Source: Oscillospiraceae bacterium
GTDB taxonomy: Bacteria > Bacillota > Clostridia > Oscillospirales > Ruminococcaceae
NCBI GenBank assembly: GCA_022787085.1
Contig: JALFVE010000055.1
Location: 57,256 to 121,255 of the forward strand
Reading direction: 5' to 3'
DNA: 64,000 bases
Below, piece after piece: positions 41,328-49,862 of this stretch (the stretch's first letter is position 1; every line of letters starts with the position of its first letter). The position numbers and the translations under genes are program-made. The notes under the pieces were generated by a model that had not been told where the DNA came from, made no database searches, and saw nothing but the letters and a program-made list of their open reading frames with translations.

Positions 41328-42167
41328 ATGCTGTTACCCGAATTTTATGTTGATGATGTTATAAAAAGAGCATTGTCGGAGGATATAAATTACATAGACC
41401 TGGCAACCGATCTGCTTATCCCCGAGGAGGAGATATCCACCGCCGAATTTGTATCAAAGGCGGAGGGCGTGCTTGCAGGAATTGACTGCGCCCTCAGGAC
41501 ATTTACATTTATTGACAGCGCCGTAAAATGCGAGATATTTATTCACGACGGTGAAAAGGTGAAAAAGGGCGATGTTATCGCAAGAGTTGAGGGAAAGACT
41601 CGTTCAATACTCAAGGCTGAGAGGACATCTCTCAATATCCTGCAGCATATGTCGGGTGTTGCCACCGCCACCAATAAGCTTGTGGAAGCCTGCGCAGGCA
41701 CAAAGGCATCTATCGTTGACACAAGAAAGACTCTTCCCGGGCTTCGTGCTCTTGAAAAATACGCAGTTACCGCAGGCGGAGGAAGAAATCACCGCTATAA
41801 TCTTTCCGATGCCGCAATGCTGAAGGATAATCATATTGACGCATACGGCTCAATTACAGGTGCAGTTTCCGCTCTCAAGCAGAAGATCGGTCATATGGCA
41901 AAGATCGAGGTTGAGGTCAGAAACAAGGAGGAGCTTAGAGAGGCTCTCGGCTGCAATGTTGACGTTATCATGCTTGATAATATGACTCCCGAGGAAATGA
42001 CCGAGTGCGTTAAAATTGCAGACGGAAAGGCAGTTCTTGAGGCTTCGGGAAATATCAGCATCGACACCGTTGCCGCTGTTGCAAAAACGGGCGTTGATAT
42101 TATTTCAGTTGGCGCAATAACCCATTCGGTAAAGGCGTTTGATATTTCGCTGAAAATCAGAAAATAA
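41328..42167 (+). CDS. nadC: Nicotinate-nucleotide pyrophosphorylase (carboxylating)
   Basis: NadC turns quinolinate and PRPP into nicotinate mononucleotide in NAD synthesis. All family marks appear in 279 residues: EDINYIDLATDLLIPEE, ERTSLNILQHMSGVATAT, the substrate site DTRKTLPGLRALEKYAVTAGGGRNHRYNLSDAAMLKDNH, IEVEVRNKEEL and EASGNISIDTV. nadA and nadB are not in the window. Here it is co-transcribed with an NAD-consuming sirtuin. Confidence 0.96.
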   Translation: MLLPEFYVDDVIKRALSEDINYIDLATDLLIPEEEISTAEFVSKAEGVLAGIDCALRTFTFIDSAVKCEIFIHDGEKVKKGDVIARVEGKTRSILKAERTSLNILQHMSGVATATNKLVEACAGTKASIVDTRKTLPGLRALEKYAVTAGGGRNHRYNLSDAAMLKDNHIDAYGSITGAVSALKQKIGHMAKIEVEVRNKEELREALGCNVDVIMLDNMTPEEMTECVKIADGKAVLEASGNISIDTVAAVAKTGVDIISVGAITHSVKAFDISLKIRK

Positions 42168-42183
42168 AGAAAGAAGAATAAAT

Positions 42184-42792
42184 TTGAAAAGTCTGACATT
42201 TGTCTATGCCGTTCATGGCAATATATACATCAATCTCACAAACCGCTGTCCATGCAGCTGCACTTTCTGTATCCGCCAAAACGGAGACGGAGCATACGGC
42301 AGCGACAGCCTGTGGCTTGAAAGGGTGCCGACCTGTGAGGAAGTCCTTGCCGGATTTGAAAGGTTTGATATGACAAAGATAGGTGAAATAGTTTTCTGCG
42401 GCTACGGAGAGCCCATGGAAAGAGCCGATGATGTCTCATATATCGGCAGGGAACTGAAAAAGAGATACCACGGGATACCAATCAGACTTAATACCAACGG
42501 TCTTGGTGACAAGATAAACGGCAGACCCACCGCAGAGCTGCTTGAAGGTGCTGTGGATATCGTTTCGATAAGTCTTAATTCGGGAAATCGTGAGGATTAC
42601 AACAAGGTCACACGTCCGAAATGGGAGGACAGCTTTGAAGCAATGCTGAGCTTTGCCGAGAATTGCAAAAAGTACGTTCCCAAGGTGATGTTCACAGTTG
42701 TTGACGTTATTTCCGAAAGGGAAATAAACGAGAGCAGGGAGATCTCCGAAAAAATGGGTATTCCCCTAAGAATACGCAAATACGATACTTAA
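42184..42792 (+). CDS. Radical SAM protein of the TatD-linked type
   Basis: A 202-residue radical SAM protein with the [4Fe-4S] motif in NLTNRCPCSCTFCIRQ (Cys-x3-Cys-x2-Cys), IVFCGYGEPMER (GE motif) and IRLNTNGLG. The short length and the ending GIPLRIRKYDT match the family usually found beside or fused to TatD nuclease. The start is a TTG (42184) after AGAAAGAAG, since no ATG is available. No tatD gene is near in this window. The reaction is unknown. It follows nadC by 16 bases. Confidence 0.85.
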   Translation: MKSLTFVYAVHGNIYINLTNRCPCSCTFCIRQNGDGAYGSDSLWLERVPTCEEVLAGFERFDMTKIGEIVFCGYGEPMERADDVSYIGRELKKRYHGIPIRLNTNGLGDKINGRPTAELLEGAVDIVSISLNSGNREDYNKVTRPKWEDSFEAMLSFAENCKKYVPKVMFTVVDVISEREINESREISEKMGIPLRIRKYDT

Positions 42793-42810
42793 TTTAAAGG
42801 AGTTTTTAAC

Positions 42811-43818
42811 ATGGAGCTTTATGCAAGAAAAGCGATTCATAAGGGCGCAGAGGTTGTTGAGCTGGCAGCGGGCGGATATTACGCAATCGTTGCTCACGGA
42901 CTCGGTTCAAACGTCCTTCGTTTCAGAGACAATAAAAGGGGAATGGAGATATTCCGTTATAACGGCAGCGTTTCAATGGGCGAGATAATGAACGCACCCG
43001 AAATATGGGGACTGCCCACTCTCTATCTTCCCAACCGCTTTGAAAGCGGACTTCTGCGCACATCCGACGCACTTTACCGTTTCCCCGTAAATGAGGAGCG
43101 TTTCGGAAATCATCTGCATGGATTTATTCAGAAAAGAGCCTACACAGTCAAGGATATGGCTGTCAAGGGCAAGACCGCATATGTTGTAAATGAGTATGTT
43201 TACGATGAAAAGGACTTTTTCTACAGCTGTTTCCCTGTGAAATTCACGGTTCAGATAAGGATAGAGCTTTCCGATAAGGGACTTGCTCATACTGTTACAC
43301 TTATAAATCAGTCGGATAAGATGATGCCCGTTTCAATTGCAACACATACCACCATCAATGCACCATTTGTTGACGGCGGACTTCAGGAAAATATCAGGCT
43401 TCAGGTGCCTGCTGAGGAGCATATTCTTTTCAATAAATCCAAGTGGCTCCCCACAGGAAAGAGAGCAAAGCTTTCCGAATATGATAAGCAGTACATTTCC
43501 GGAACCTGTCCCGTTTTGAAGGATATCTGCAACGATATGTATTCGGGCGGAACGCTGATGCTGGACGGCAAGCCCTTCCACGGAACCGTAATGACCGATA
43601 CCGACAGCGGCAAGAAGATCTGCAACGAGGTTGATGAAAAATACAAATTCTGGATAATCTGGAATCATAACGGCTTTATGAATTATTTCTGTCCCGAGCC
43701 AATGACCGCACAGGTAAATGCTCCAAATCTTGATATGCCTGCTGAGCTGAGCGGCTATGAGGAGCTTGCTCCGGGAGAGACTTATTCTGCAGCTCAAAGA
43801 TTTTTTACAATGGGATAA
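42811..43818 (+). CDS. Aldose 1-epimerase (galactose mutarotase-like)
   Basis: The 335-residue protein has the galactose mutarotase beta-sandwich pattern: GLGSNVLRFRDNKRGMEIFRY at the front, LPNRFESGLLR, the active-site His in NHLHGFIQ, ATHTTINAPFV and a later NHNGFMNYFCPEPMTAQVNAPN with the acidic residue expected near the end. It would interconvert sugar anomers in the cytoplasm. It is the last gene of the sirtuin-nadC operon and is followed by a terminator. Link to NAD metabolism is not evident. Confidence 0.85.
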   Translation: MELYARKAIHKGAEVVELAAGGYYAIVAHGLGSNVLRFRDNKRGMEIFRYNGSVSMGEIMNAPEIWGLPTLYLPNRFESGLLRTSDALYRFPVNEERFGNHLHGFIQKRAYTVKDMAVKGKTAYVVNEYVYDEKDFFYSCFPVKFTVQIRIELSDKGLAHTVTLINQSDKMMPVSIATHTTINAPFVDGGLQENIRLQVPAEEHILFNKSKWLPTGKRAKLSEYDKQYISGTCPVLKDICNDMYSGGTLMLDGKPFHGTVMTDTDSGKKICNEVDEKYKFWIIWNHNGFMNYFCPEPMTAQVNAPNLDMPAELSGYEELAPGETYSAAQRFFTMG

Positions 43819-43846
43819 TTCGCTGTAATTGATATATTAATAAATT

Positions 43847-43895
43847 CTGCTGTATAATTTAAATATGTGTGTGATTATACAGCAGTTTTATTTTA
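43847..43895 (+). terminator. Terminator of the sirtuin operon
   Basis: CTGCTGTATAAT (43847-43858) pairs with ATTATACAGCAG (43874-43885), followed by TTTTATTTTA. Confidence 0.8.
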
Positions 43896-43937
43896 TCCCG
43901 GGAAATTTTCGGGAGCGTTATGGAAAGGTGCATATCA

Positions 43938-45164
43938 ATGGCAAAATGTATTAACTGCGGCGGAGAGCTTTTTGAAACCAGCAAATTCTGTCCCCATTGC
44001 GGAACTCCTGTGCTTGAGATATCCTCTAATGCCAATGGAGCGAAGATAAAGGAATATGAAAGCGATGTAAATACGGAAGCCTCCGAAGAAGGGCTCCCCG
44101 ATGTAACAACCGCCGAGCTTACTCCGGAGGAGCAGGCAGCCGTTCTTGAGATGGCAGCGGAAAAGGTTCTCGAGGATATCCCGTTTATCAAAAAGCTTGA
44201 TGATATTTCCGCCGAAACAGAACAGTCTGATGAACAAGCCGGATCCTTTTCCGAAGAAAAGGAAATACATAAGGATGAGGCTCCCGAGAAGAAGGCTTCC
44301 GAACCAATTGAAAAATCAGTACCCGAAAAGCATGAGAATGTCAATGCTCCGAAGGAAGAAAAGCAGCCTGAGATACCTGTCGAGACGGTAAGTGTTGCGG
44401 AAGTGCCCAAAAAGAAGTCAAAGAGCGGGCTTATCGCTGTGATCGCTGTTTTGGCAGTCGCAGCCGCAGGCGGAGCTGTTTTCTTCATGAGACAGCAGAA
44501 TGAGCCTGTTATCAGCGTTGAGCAGACCGAAACTATTGCTGAAATGACAACGGAAATAACCGAAGAAACCGTTTCGGAGACAGCTTCGGAAGCTGATACA
44601 GAGACCGAAATATCGTCCGATGCAGTGATATCTTCCGAAATATCCTCCGAAATAACCGAAGCTGATACCGATTCCGAGACATCAGCGGAGGTTTCTGAAT
44701 CCGAAACAGATACAGATACCGAAATTTCTGAAATATCCGAATCGGAAGTGAGCGAATCGGTGGGAGAGGAAATACATTCGGCAGATGAGCTTGCCGAGGG
44801 AATAGTGATCGAGCCCGAACATTCGATGGCAATGGGAAACGGAGTATCCGCAGAGATATCCCTTTCCGCCGAGAAAATCGACAATGCCATTCTCGGTAAC
44901 GGCGTCCTTTTCCTTGCGGAATACACCTCACAGGCGACTGCCCCCGAAAACATCACCCCCGCTGCCATGGTCATCAGGATAGGGGACAGCTCTGTTGAAG
45001 TCAGTGCCGCCTCCAGCTCCGAGGGCATAGTGATTTTCGAGTATGAGGCAATGAAGGCTGCGGCAGAGGAAGCAGGCTTTACCGCCGATGATATCGACAT
45101 TATTGCGATACGCAGCACAGGTGTGCCGATTGATGTGTTTAAGATAACGATTTTCCAAGGCTGA
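43938..45164 (+). CDS. Zinc-ribbon membrane protein with acidic linkers
   Basis: The 408-residue product starts with a zinc ribbon (CINCGGELFETSKFCPHCG), then an acidic low-complexity stretch of about 125 residues, one membrane helix (about 163-183, GLIAVIAVLAVAAAGGAVFF), a Ser/Glu/Thr-rich segment of about 100 residues with repeated SE and ET dipeptides, and a C-terminal beta-rich domain (GNGVLFLAEYTSQA to the end). The ribbon should be inside and the final domain outside. ATG 43938 has GAAAGGTG upstream. Function unknown; similar layouts are common in Ruminococcus-like genomes. Confidence 0.8.
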   Translation: MAKCINCGGELFETSKFCPHCGTPVLEISSNANGAKIKEYESDVNTEASEEGLPDVTTAELTPEEQAAVLEMAAEKVLEDIPFIKKLDDISAETEQSDEQAGSFSEEKEIHKDEAPEKKASEPIEKSVPEKHENVNAPKEEKQPEIPVETVSVAEVPKKKSKSGLIAVIAVLAVAAAGGAVFFMRQQNEPVISVEQTETIAEMTTEITEETVSETASEADTETEISSDAVISSEISSEITEADTDSETSAEVSESETDTDTEISEISESEVSESVGEEIHSADELAEGIVIEPEHSMAMGNGVSAEISLSAEKIDNAILGNGVLFLAEYTSQATAPENITPAAMVIRIGDSSVEVSAASSSEGIVIFEYEAMKAAAEEAGFTADDIDIIAIRSTGVPIDVFKITIFQG

Positions 45165-45175
45165 AATAAAAATAA

Positions 45176-45219
45176 CAGCGCCGTTTCGGATAATTACCGA
45201 AACGGCGCTGCTTATTTTA
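45176..45219. terminator. Bidirectional terminator
   Basis: A perfect 14-bp stem (45176-45189 with 45197-45210) between convergent genes, with T-rich tracts on both sides. Confidence 0.85.
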
Positions 45220-45889
45220 ATGATCTGAGATAGGCTTTTTGTTCGCCTGATATCCGATAGCTTTCCACAGCCTTCTGAATAGCTTTTCTGTGAGTCCACG
45301 GCTCCAGCCTGCGCTTTTCAAAATATGGGATAATTCTGTCATACTGCTTTGCAAGAGCGGTGGCAAAGTACCATGCGACCATCATTCGGACATAATAATC
45401 CTCATTGACCGCATTTGCAGCCATTTCGGGATACTCATCGCTGAAATCCTCGTCTAAGAAAAACTGCATCAGCAGCCTTAATGCGAAGCGGACGGAATAG
45501 GTATGCTCGGAGGAAATCCATTCTCTTATCTTCACCATCAGCTCCGTCTTGTGCTTTGAAAAAAGCTTGAATGAAGCCTGATCGCAGGTTGCCCAGTTGT
45601 CAACATATGGGAGAAATTCTTCAACTCTTCCAATGCACAGCTCATAGTCCTTAATATGAGCAAGGATAAAGAAATGAAGCTGATTTTCCTCAAAATAAGC
45701 ATGGGGGAGACGGGACAGAAAATCCTCTGCGCCCTCTGAATAAATTTGTTTCGCCAAGGCTCTCAGAACGGGAGTTTTAACTCCGATAATGCTCTCGGGA
45801 GGGATATTCGGGATCAGCTTTGCCTGAAACTCCCGAAATTTCTCGTCCCTGTTATCAAACAGCGCTTTTCTGATTTCCTCCGTCTGCAT
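45212..45889 (-). CDS. DNA alkylation repair protein (AlkD-like)
   Basis: A 225-residue all-helical HEAT-repeat protein of the AlkD family, glycosylases for alkylated purines. Family marks include GVKTPVLRALAKQIY, the active-site region YVDNWATCDQASFKLF, VRFALRLLMQFFLDEDF and EPWTHRKAIQKAVESYRISGEQKAYLRSLK. It is monocistronic. Confidence 0.92.
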   Translation of the reverse strand: MQTEEIRKALFDNRDEKFREFQAKLIPNIPPESIIGVKTPVLRALAKQIYSEGAEDFLSRLPHAYFEENQLHFFILAHIKDYELCIGRVEEFLPYVDNWATCDQASFKLFSKHKTELMVKIREWISSEHTYSVRFALRLLMQFFLDEDFSDEYPEMAANAVNEDYYVRMMVAWYFATALAKQYDRIIPYFEKRRLEPWTHRKAIQKAVESYRISGEQKAYLRSLK

Positions 45890-45927
45890 AAAATGCCCCC
45901 GCTTTAAAAATTTTCAAATACGCACGA

Positions 45928-46296
45928 TCATTCTTCATTCAAAGCAAGCTTGATCTTGCTCAACAGGTCAGGCTGCTTGAAGGGTTTTCTGACGCAGGCA
46001 AAAATGCCCATAGCATCAGCCTTTTCAAGAGTTTCAATATCCTCGGCGGCAGTGAGAAGAATGACGGGGATATCCCTGCCCTCCTCGCAGGCTCTCAGCT
46101 CTTCAAAGGTCTCAAAGCCGTTCATTTCGGGCATAAGGAGATCAAGCAGGATAAGATCAGCCTTATTTTCCTTAACAGCATTAAGACATTCGGAACCCGA
46201 AGCTGCCGTGATGACCTCATATCCGTTTTTCTTCAAAATAAATTCTGTCATTTTAAGGTTCATAGGTTCATCATCTGTAACGATAATTCTTTTCAT
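45928..46296 (-). CDS. Single-domain response regulator (receiver only)
   Basis: A 122-residue CheY-like receiver with no output domain: acidic pair IVTDDEP, phospho-Asp in LILLDLLMPEMNGF, Thr in VILLTAAED and Lys in CVRKPFKQ. It may act by protein-protein contact, for instance with a hybrid kinase. No histidine kinase is adjacent. AGGGACAGG lies before the ATG. Confidence 0.92.
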   Translation of the reverse strand: MKRIIVTDDEPMNLKMTEFILKKNGYEVITAASGSECLNAVKENKADLILLDLLMPEMNGFETFEELRACEEGRDIPVILLTAAEDIETLEKADAMGIFACVRKPFKQPDLLSKIKLALNEE

Positions 46297-46379
46297 ATTC
46301 CTGTCCCTCCGATCGAATGATGAAATTATTTTGTGTAATTTTATCTATATTCTAATTATACCGCAAAAGTCTATAATAG

Positions 46380-47381
46380 TCAATACGATTTTTGAATTTT
46401 TTTCCAGTATCTATCTTTTTCTTTGTCATTAAGCCTTTCGGCAAAATCCGCCTTGAGGGATACGAAAAGCTTCAGGTCGCAAAGAATGTGAAAAAGCAGT
46501 GCCCTGTTTTCAAATTCCTCTCTGCTGCGGGGAAGCTCTTCCTCGGAATAATGTGAAAAAAGCTCATCGAGAGCGTCAAGGAGACTTACAGCGTCATTTA
46601 TCTCGGAAAATTCCCCGCTCATTTTCAGAAGGAAATCCGAAATGGGCTGAGCATATTTATAAACGCCGTCAAGCCGCTTAATATCAGTGAATATTCTTTT
46701 CAGAATAATGCACTGCTCCATTCTCATGTTCACATATTTATAAAAATAATCCTTCTCGCTGACAAAGGAATTGCCGATGTATCTGACAGCGACCTTTCTG
46801 AGAGCGGAAAGGAGACGATCGGTATCCTCAAAGCAGCTTCCTGTATAATCAAGCTTGTCCTCCCTCAGGATATAAACGGACATTCTTTTTAATATGGTCC
46901 TTATCCTTTCGTCGGTTTCCGTCTGGATGCGCCTGATACGTCTTATTCCCGAGGGCATGAAAATATTCAGAATAACTCCGATGCCCGCACCCGCCGTCAG
47001 AAGCGCAAGCTCATTTATCATCATGTGTGCGGAAACATCGCCCGAGGCAAAATAATGAGTGGCGATAACGCTGTTCATAGCCAGAGCCTCGCCCATATCG
47101 AAAACGCCGCAGAAAATGAGAAACAGCCCAAGCACCGCTCCGAGACTTATAAATCCGAAGCCGAAAACTCCGAATATCACAGTGCAGAGAGCAGTGACCA
47201 TGCAGAATGAGATAAGCCTTTTCAGAGTGATCTTAACCGTTTCCTTTCTTGTGTCCTGAATGGTAAGCAGGCAGATCACCCCCGCAGAAACGGCAAACTC
47301 CAGCTCAAGAGCATAGGCAATTGCGGCAGAGATAACCGCACCTGCAGTGATCTTTGCAATTTTAACAGGGTCGATGTTCAA
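46380..47381 (-). CDS. Aromatic acid exporter family (ArAE/FUSC-like) membrane protein
   Basis: The 333 residues show an N-terminal half with about six hydrophobic helices and the ArAE_1 opening (IAKITAGAVISAAIAYALELEFAVSAGVICLLTIQDTRKETVKITLKRL), then a helical cytoplasmic half of about 170 residues. Members of this group are thought to export small aromatic or lipophilic acids. The ATG overlaps the stop of the phosphoesterase gene by 4 bases, so the two are coupled. Confidence 0.85.
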   Translation of the reverse strand: MNIDPVKIAKITAGAVISAAIAYALELEFAVSAGVICLLTIQDTRKETVKITLKRLISFCMVTALCTVIFGVFGFGFISLGAVLGLFLIFCGVFDMGEALAMNSVIATHYFASGDVSAHMMINELALLTAGAGIGVILNIFMPSGIRRIRRIQTETDERIRTILKRMSVYILREDKLDYTGSCFEDTDRLLSALRKVAVRYIGNSFVSEKDYFYKYVNMRMEQCIILKRIFTDIKRLDGVYKYAQPISDFLLKMSGEFSEINDAVSLLDALDELFSHYSEEELPRSREEFENRALLFHILCDLKLFVSLKADFAERLNDKEKDRYWKKIQKSY

Positions 47382-48214
47382 CTTTGTTCCTCGCTTTCGG
47401 GAAAAATATCAATGATAACAAGCTCGGGGTTATTGAAAATGCGGGGTATCTTGGTTTTTGTCCTTGAAAGACCTCTGCTGACTATCATAGTTTCGTTTTC
47501 AAAATCATATCGTCCTCCCGCATATTTGGGGAACAAGCCCTGTTCGGGAGCATAAAGCCCGTTTACGAGAAAGGGTATGCGCCACTGTCCGCCGTGAGCG
47601 TGACCCGAAAGGATAAGGTCGAACTTTCCGAAGGAACGGTAGAAATCAATTTGTTCGGGATAGTGCGCAAGAAGAACATTGAAGTTGTCTCCTGCCTTTT
47701 CGGCGCAATGACTGACGCTTGTACCGAAATTCTGATTTCCTCTGCCCGAAGATGAGGCTCCGCAAATTGTTATACCCATTATTTCGGAAGTATCGCCCTC
47801 AAGAACGGTTATGCCCATTTTCAGTGCCTCATTTTTGTAAGTATTCCAGCCGTTCTTCCGATGCTCATGGTTGCCCGAAACATAGAAGCAGGGATATTTC
47901 TGCGAAATATCTTTCAGAAAAATTCGGGTGTTTTCGTTATCCGATTCCTCATCGAAAATATCACCCGTGAGAACGATCAGGTCGGGCGACTGCTCGTCAA
48001 TAGCGTTCAAAAGATTTTTCATATTCTTACCGTAATAGTCGCTGTGGAGATCCGAAACCTGAGCAATCCTCACAGGCTTTGTGACCTTTCCCGTCCGAAT
48101 GGAATAGATCACCGTTCTGAGCGGAAAGCTGAGAGTGCTAAGTATCAGAAAAAGGGATATCAGCGAAATAATTATTATTTTAATATGTTTTGCAGATCGT
48201 TTGTATTTAGTCAT
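47378..48214 (-). CDS. Membrane-anchored metallophosphoesterase
   Basis: The 278-residue protein has one N-terminal membrane helix and a calcineurin-like phosphoesterase domain with all metal motifs: VSDLHSDYYG, LTGDIFDEE, SGNHEHR, LAHYPEQ and SGHAHGGQWR. The pattern fits the YkuE/YaeI group, which in other species act on lipids or wall precursors outside the cytoplasm. It heads a two-gene operon with the ArAE exporter. Confidence 0.9.
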   Translation of the reverse strand: MTKYKRSAKHIKIIIISLISLFLILSTLSFPLRTVIYSIRTGKVTKPVRIAQVSDLHSDYYGKNMKNLLNAIDEQSPDLIVLTGDIFDEESDNENTRIFLKDISQKYPCFYVSGNHEHRKNGWNTYKNEALKMGITVLEGDTSEIMGITICGASSSGRGNQNFGTSVSHCAEKAGDNFNVLLAHYPEQIDFYRSFGKFDLILSGHAHGGQWRIPFLVNGLYAPEQGLFPKYAGGRYDFENETMIVSRGLSRTKTKIPRIFNNPELVIIDIFPESEEQS

Positions 48215-48344
48215 CGCTTGCCTCCGATATAATAAGCGAAAAGAAAATTATTAGCCTGTTTTTAATTATACTTTATTTAAAGCCTGATGTCAATCGCCGT
48301 GAGAATATAAAAAATCAAAATTTCGGGAAATTTGAAATAATTCG

Positions 48345-48373
48345 TTGACAAAGCCTTATATATGTGTTATAAT
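48345..48373 (+). promoter_or_regulatory. Consensus promoter of the DUF6465 gene
   Basis: TTGACA (48345-48350), 17 bases, TATAAT (48368-48373), and AGGAGG before the ATG: a very strong expression signal. Confidence 0.9.
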
Positions 48374-48408
48374 TCAGTAAATAAACAATTTATAGGAGGT
48401 AAGCTATC

Positions 48409-48852
48409 ATGGCTAATAAAAAGACAAATAAATTCGCAGCAGTCGATACAGCTGCAAAAGAGGTAAAGGAAGCTCCCGTTCAGGCAGCAGCCGAAGCGGC
48501 TGCAAAGACCGAGGAAAAGGTTCCCGCAGTTCAGGCTGAACCCGTAAAGGCAGAGGAAACACAGAGCAAGCCCAAGGCAGAGACTGCTACCAAGGCTCCC
48601 GCAAAGGCTGCTCCCAAAAAGGCAGAGTACAAGCCCGCAGAAGCAGCTCCTGCAGCAGCAGAGAAGCTTGTTATCGAATTTCCAAGCGCAAATTATGAGA
48701 GCGGCGAGGTAGTATCCAAGTGCAAGGCAGCATTTTCCGCCGCTTATCCCGAGGAAAAGCTCACAAGCATCGAGGTCTACATCAATGTGAGCGAGCGCAG
48801 AGCCTACTATGTGGCAAACGGAAAGGCAGAGGGAAAATACATAGAGCTTTGA
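48409..48852 (+). CDS. DUF6465 family protein with Ala/Lys/Glu/Pro-rich N-terminus
   Basis: The first 90 of 147 residues are low-complexity (AAAKTEEKVPAVQAEP type), like histone H1-style or linker tails. The last 60 (KLVIEFPSANYESGEVVSKCKAAFSAAYPEEKLTSIEVYINVSERRAYYVANGKAEGKYIEL) match the DUF6465 pattern of Clostridia. No signal peptide. Function unknown. A perfect promoter and AGGAGG suggest abundant protein. It could bind nucleic acid or a polymer, but that is a guess. Confidence 0.85.
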   Translation: MANKKTNKFAAVDTAAKEVKEAPVQAAAEAAAKTEEKVPAVQAEPVKAEETQSKPKAETATKAPAKAAPKKAEYKPAEAAPAAAEKLVIEFPSANYESGEVVSKCKAAFSAAYPEEKLTSIEVYINVSERRAYYVANGKAEGKYIEL

Positions 48853-48928
48853 TTTATCCTATAATTTCCGTAATAATAACAGCCCGGTTACAAATTATGA
48901 CTAAAGAATCAATTTTGCAGAAATGGGC

Positions 48929-48956
48929 TTGATTATTTCCGATAATCTGATATAAT
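48929..48956 (+). promoter_or_regulatory. Promoter of the lipoprotein gene
   Basis: TTGATT (48929-48934), 16 bases, TATAAT (48951-48956). Confidence 0.65.
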
Positions 48957-49011
48957 CTATATGACGTCGGAAAGGCGCATTTATATAGATCAAATCAGAA
49001 AGGAAATTATT

Positions 49012-49677
49012 ATGAAAAAGAAGATCGCAATACTCACAGCACTTCTTGCTGTAGGAATGACATTTGCAGCCTGCGGAGGAAATAAGTCCGCAAGCGAGGC
49101 TGAGACCACCGCTGCCGAGACAACAGCCGAGACCACTCTTTCGGAACCGGTTTCGGAGGAAGCAACCGAAGCCGAGGAGGATATCATTCCCGATGAAAGC
49201 GAGCCTCTTGAGGTGCTTCCGGGGGATGAGGAGGTCTCCGAGGATGAAGGTGCAGAGCCTGTTGTACCCGAAGAGGCAGTGTCTGACAATCCTCTTTTCC
49301 CCGCAGTGGAAAAAGCGCTTGCCGAGAGCGAGTGGCCCTCACTGATGGAGGTTACGGACGAGACCATTCTCAAGGAGTTCTTCCTTCTCGATCCCGCAAA
49401 TGAGAACTACAAGGAAATGATCGTAATGCAGTGTCCTATCAGTGCGGTAATGAGCGAGATCATTATCATAAATGCTGAGGACGTATCCTCCGCCGAGGCA
49501 GATCTTGAGGCAAGAAAGACCAAGGCGATCGAGCAGGACGCATGGTATCCCAAGGATCAGGAGCTTGCAGCCGCATCCATTGTGGGAACTGACGGAAATT
49601 ATGCATATTTCATAATCGGTGAGAACGCAGCTTCCGCCGAGGCATCCATAACCGAATACATTGCTTCACTCTCATAA
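49012..49677 (+). CDS. Lipoprotein with DUF4358-like domain
   Basis: A 221-residue exported lipoprotein: lipobox GMTFAACGG with Cys21, an acidic Thr/Glu-rich linker of about 70 residues, and a C-terminal domain of about 120 residues that resembles DUF4358 (IVMQCPISAVMSEIIIINAEDVSSAEADLEARK, NYAYFIIGENAASAEASITEYI). Role unknown. ATG 49012 follows GAAAGGAAATTATT. Closed by a terminator. Confidence 0.82.
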   Translation: MKKKIAILTALLAVGMTFAACGGNKSASEAETTAAETTAETTLSEPVSEEATEAEEDIIPDESEPLEVLPGDEEVSEDEGAEPVVPEEAVSDNPLFPAVEKALAESEWPSLMEVTDETILKEFFLLDPANENYKEMIVMQCPISAVMSEIIIINAEDVSSAEADLEARKTKAIEQDAWYPKDQELAAASIVGTDGNYAYFIIGENAASAEASITEYIASLS

Positions 49678-49686
49678 GTGAAAAGC

Positions 49687-49732
49687 AAAGCCGTCATGAC
49701 CGAAAATACCTGGGCATGGCGGCTTTTTTTCA
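49687..49732 (+). terminator. Terminator of the lipoprotein gene
   Basis: AAAGCCGTCATGACC pairs, with mismatches, with GGGCATGGCGGCTTT, followed by TTTT. Confidence 0.75.
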
Positions 49733-49782
49733 TCATAACAGTAATGTATGATTCATTTGTAAAAATTAGTGAAAAATGCCTA

Positions 49783-49811
49783 TTGCGTATGGGCGGCGAT
49801 TATGTTATCAT
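49783..49811 (+). promoter_or_regulatory. Promoter of the D,D-carboxypeptidase operon
   Basis: TTGCGT (49783-49788), 17 bases, TATCAT (49806-49811). Confidence 0.6.
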
Positions 49812-49862
49812 ATATTTACAGATATATAATTTTTACGGCATTTTTTGAAAGGAAATGACTTG

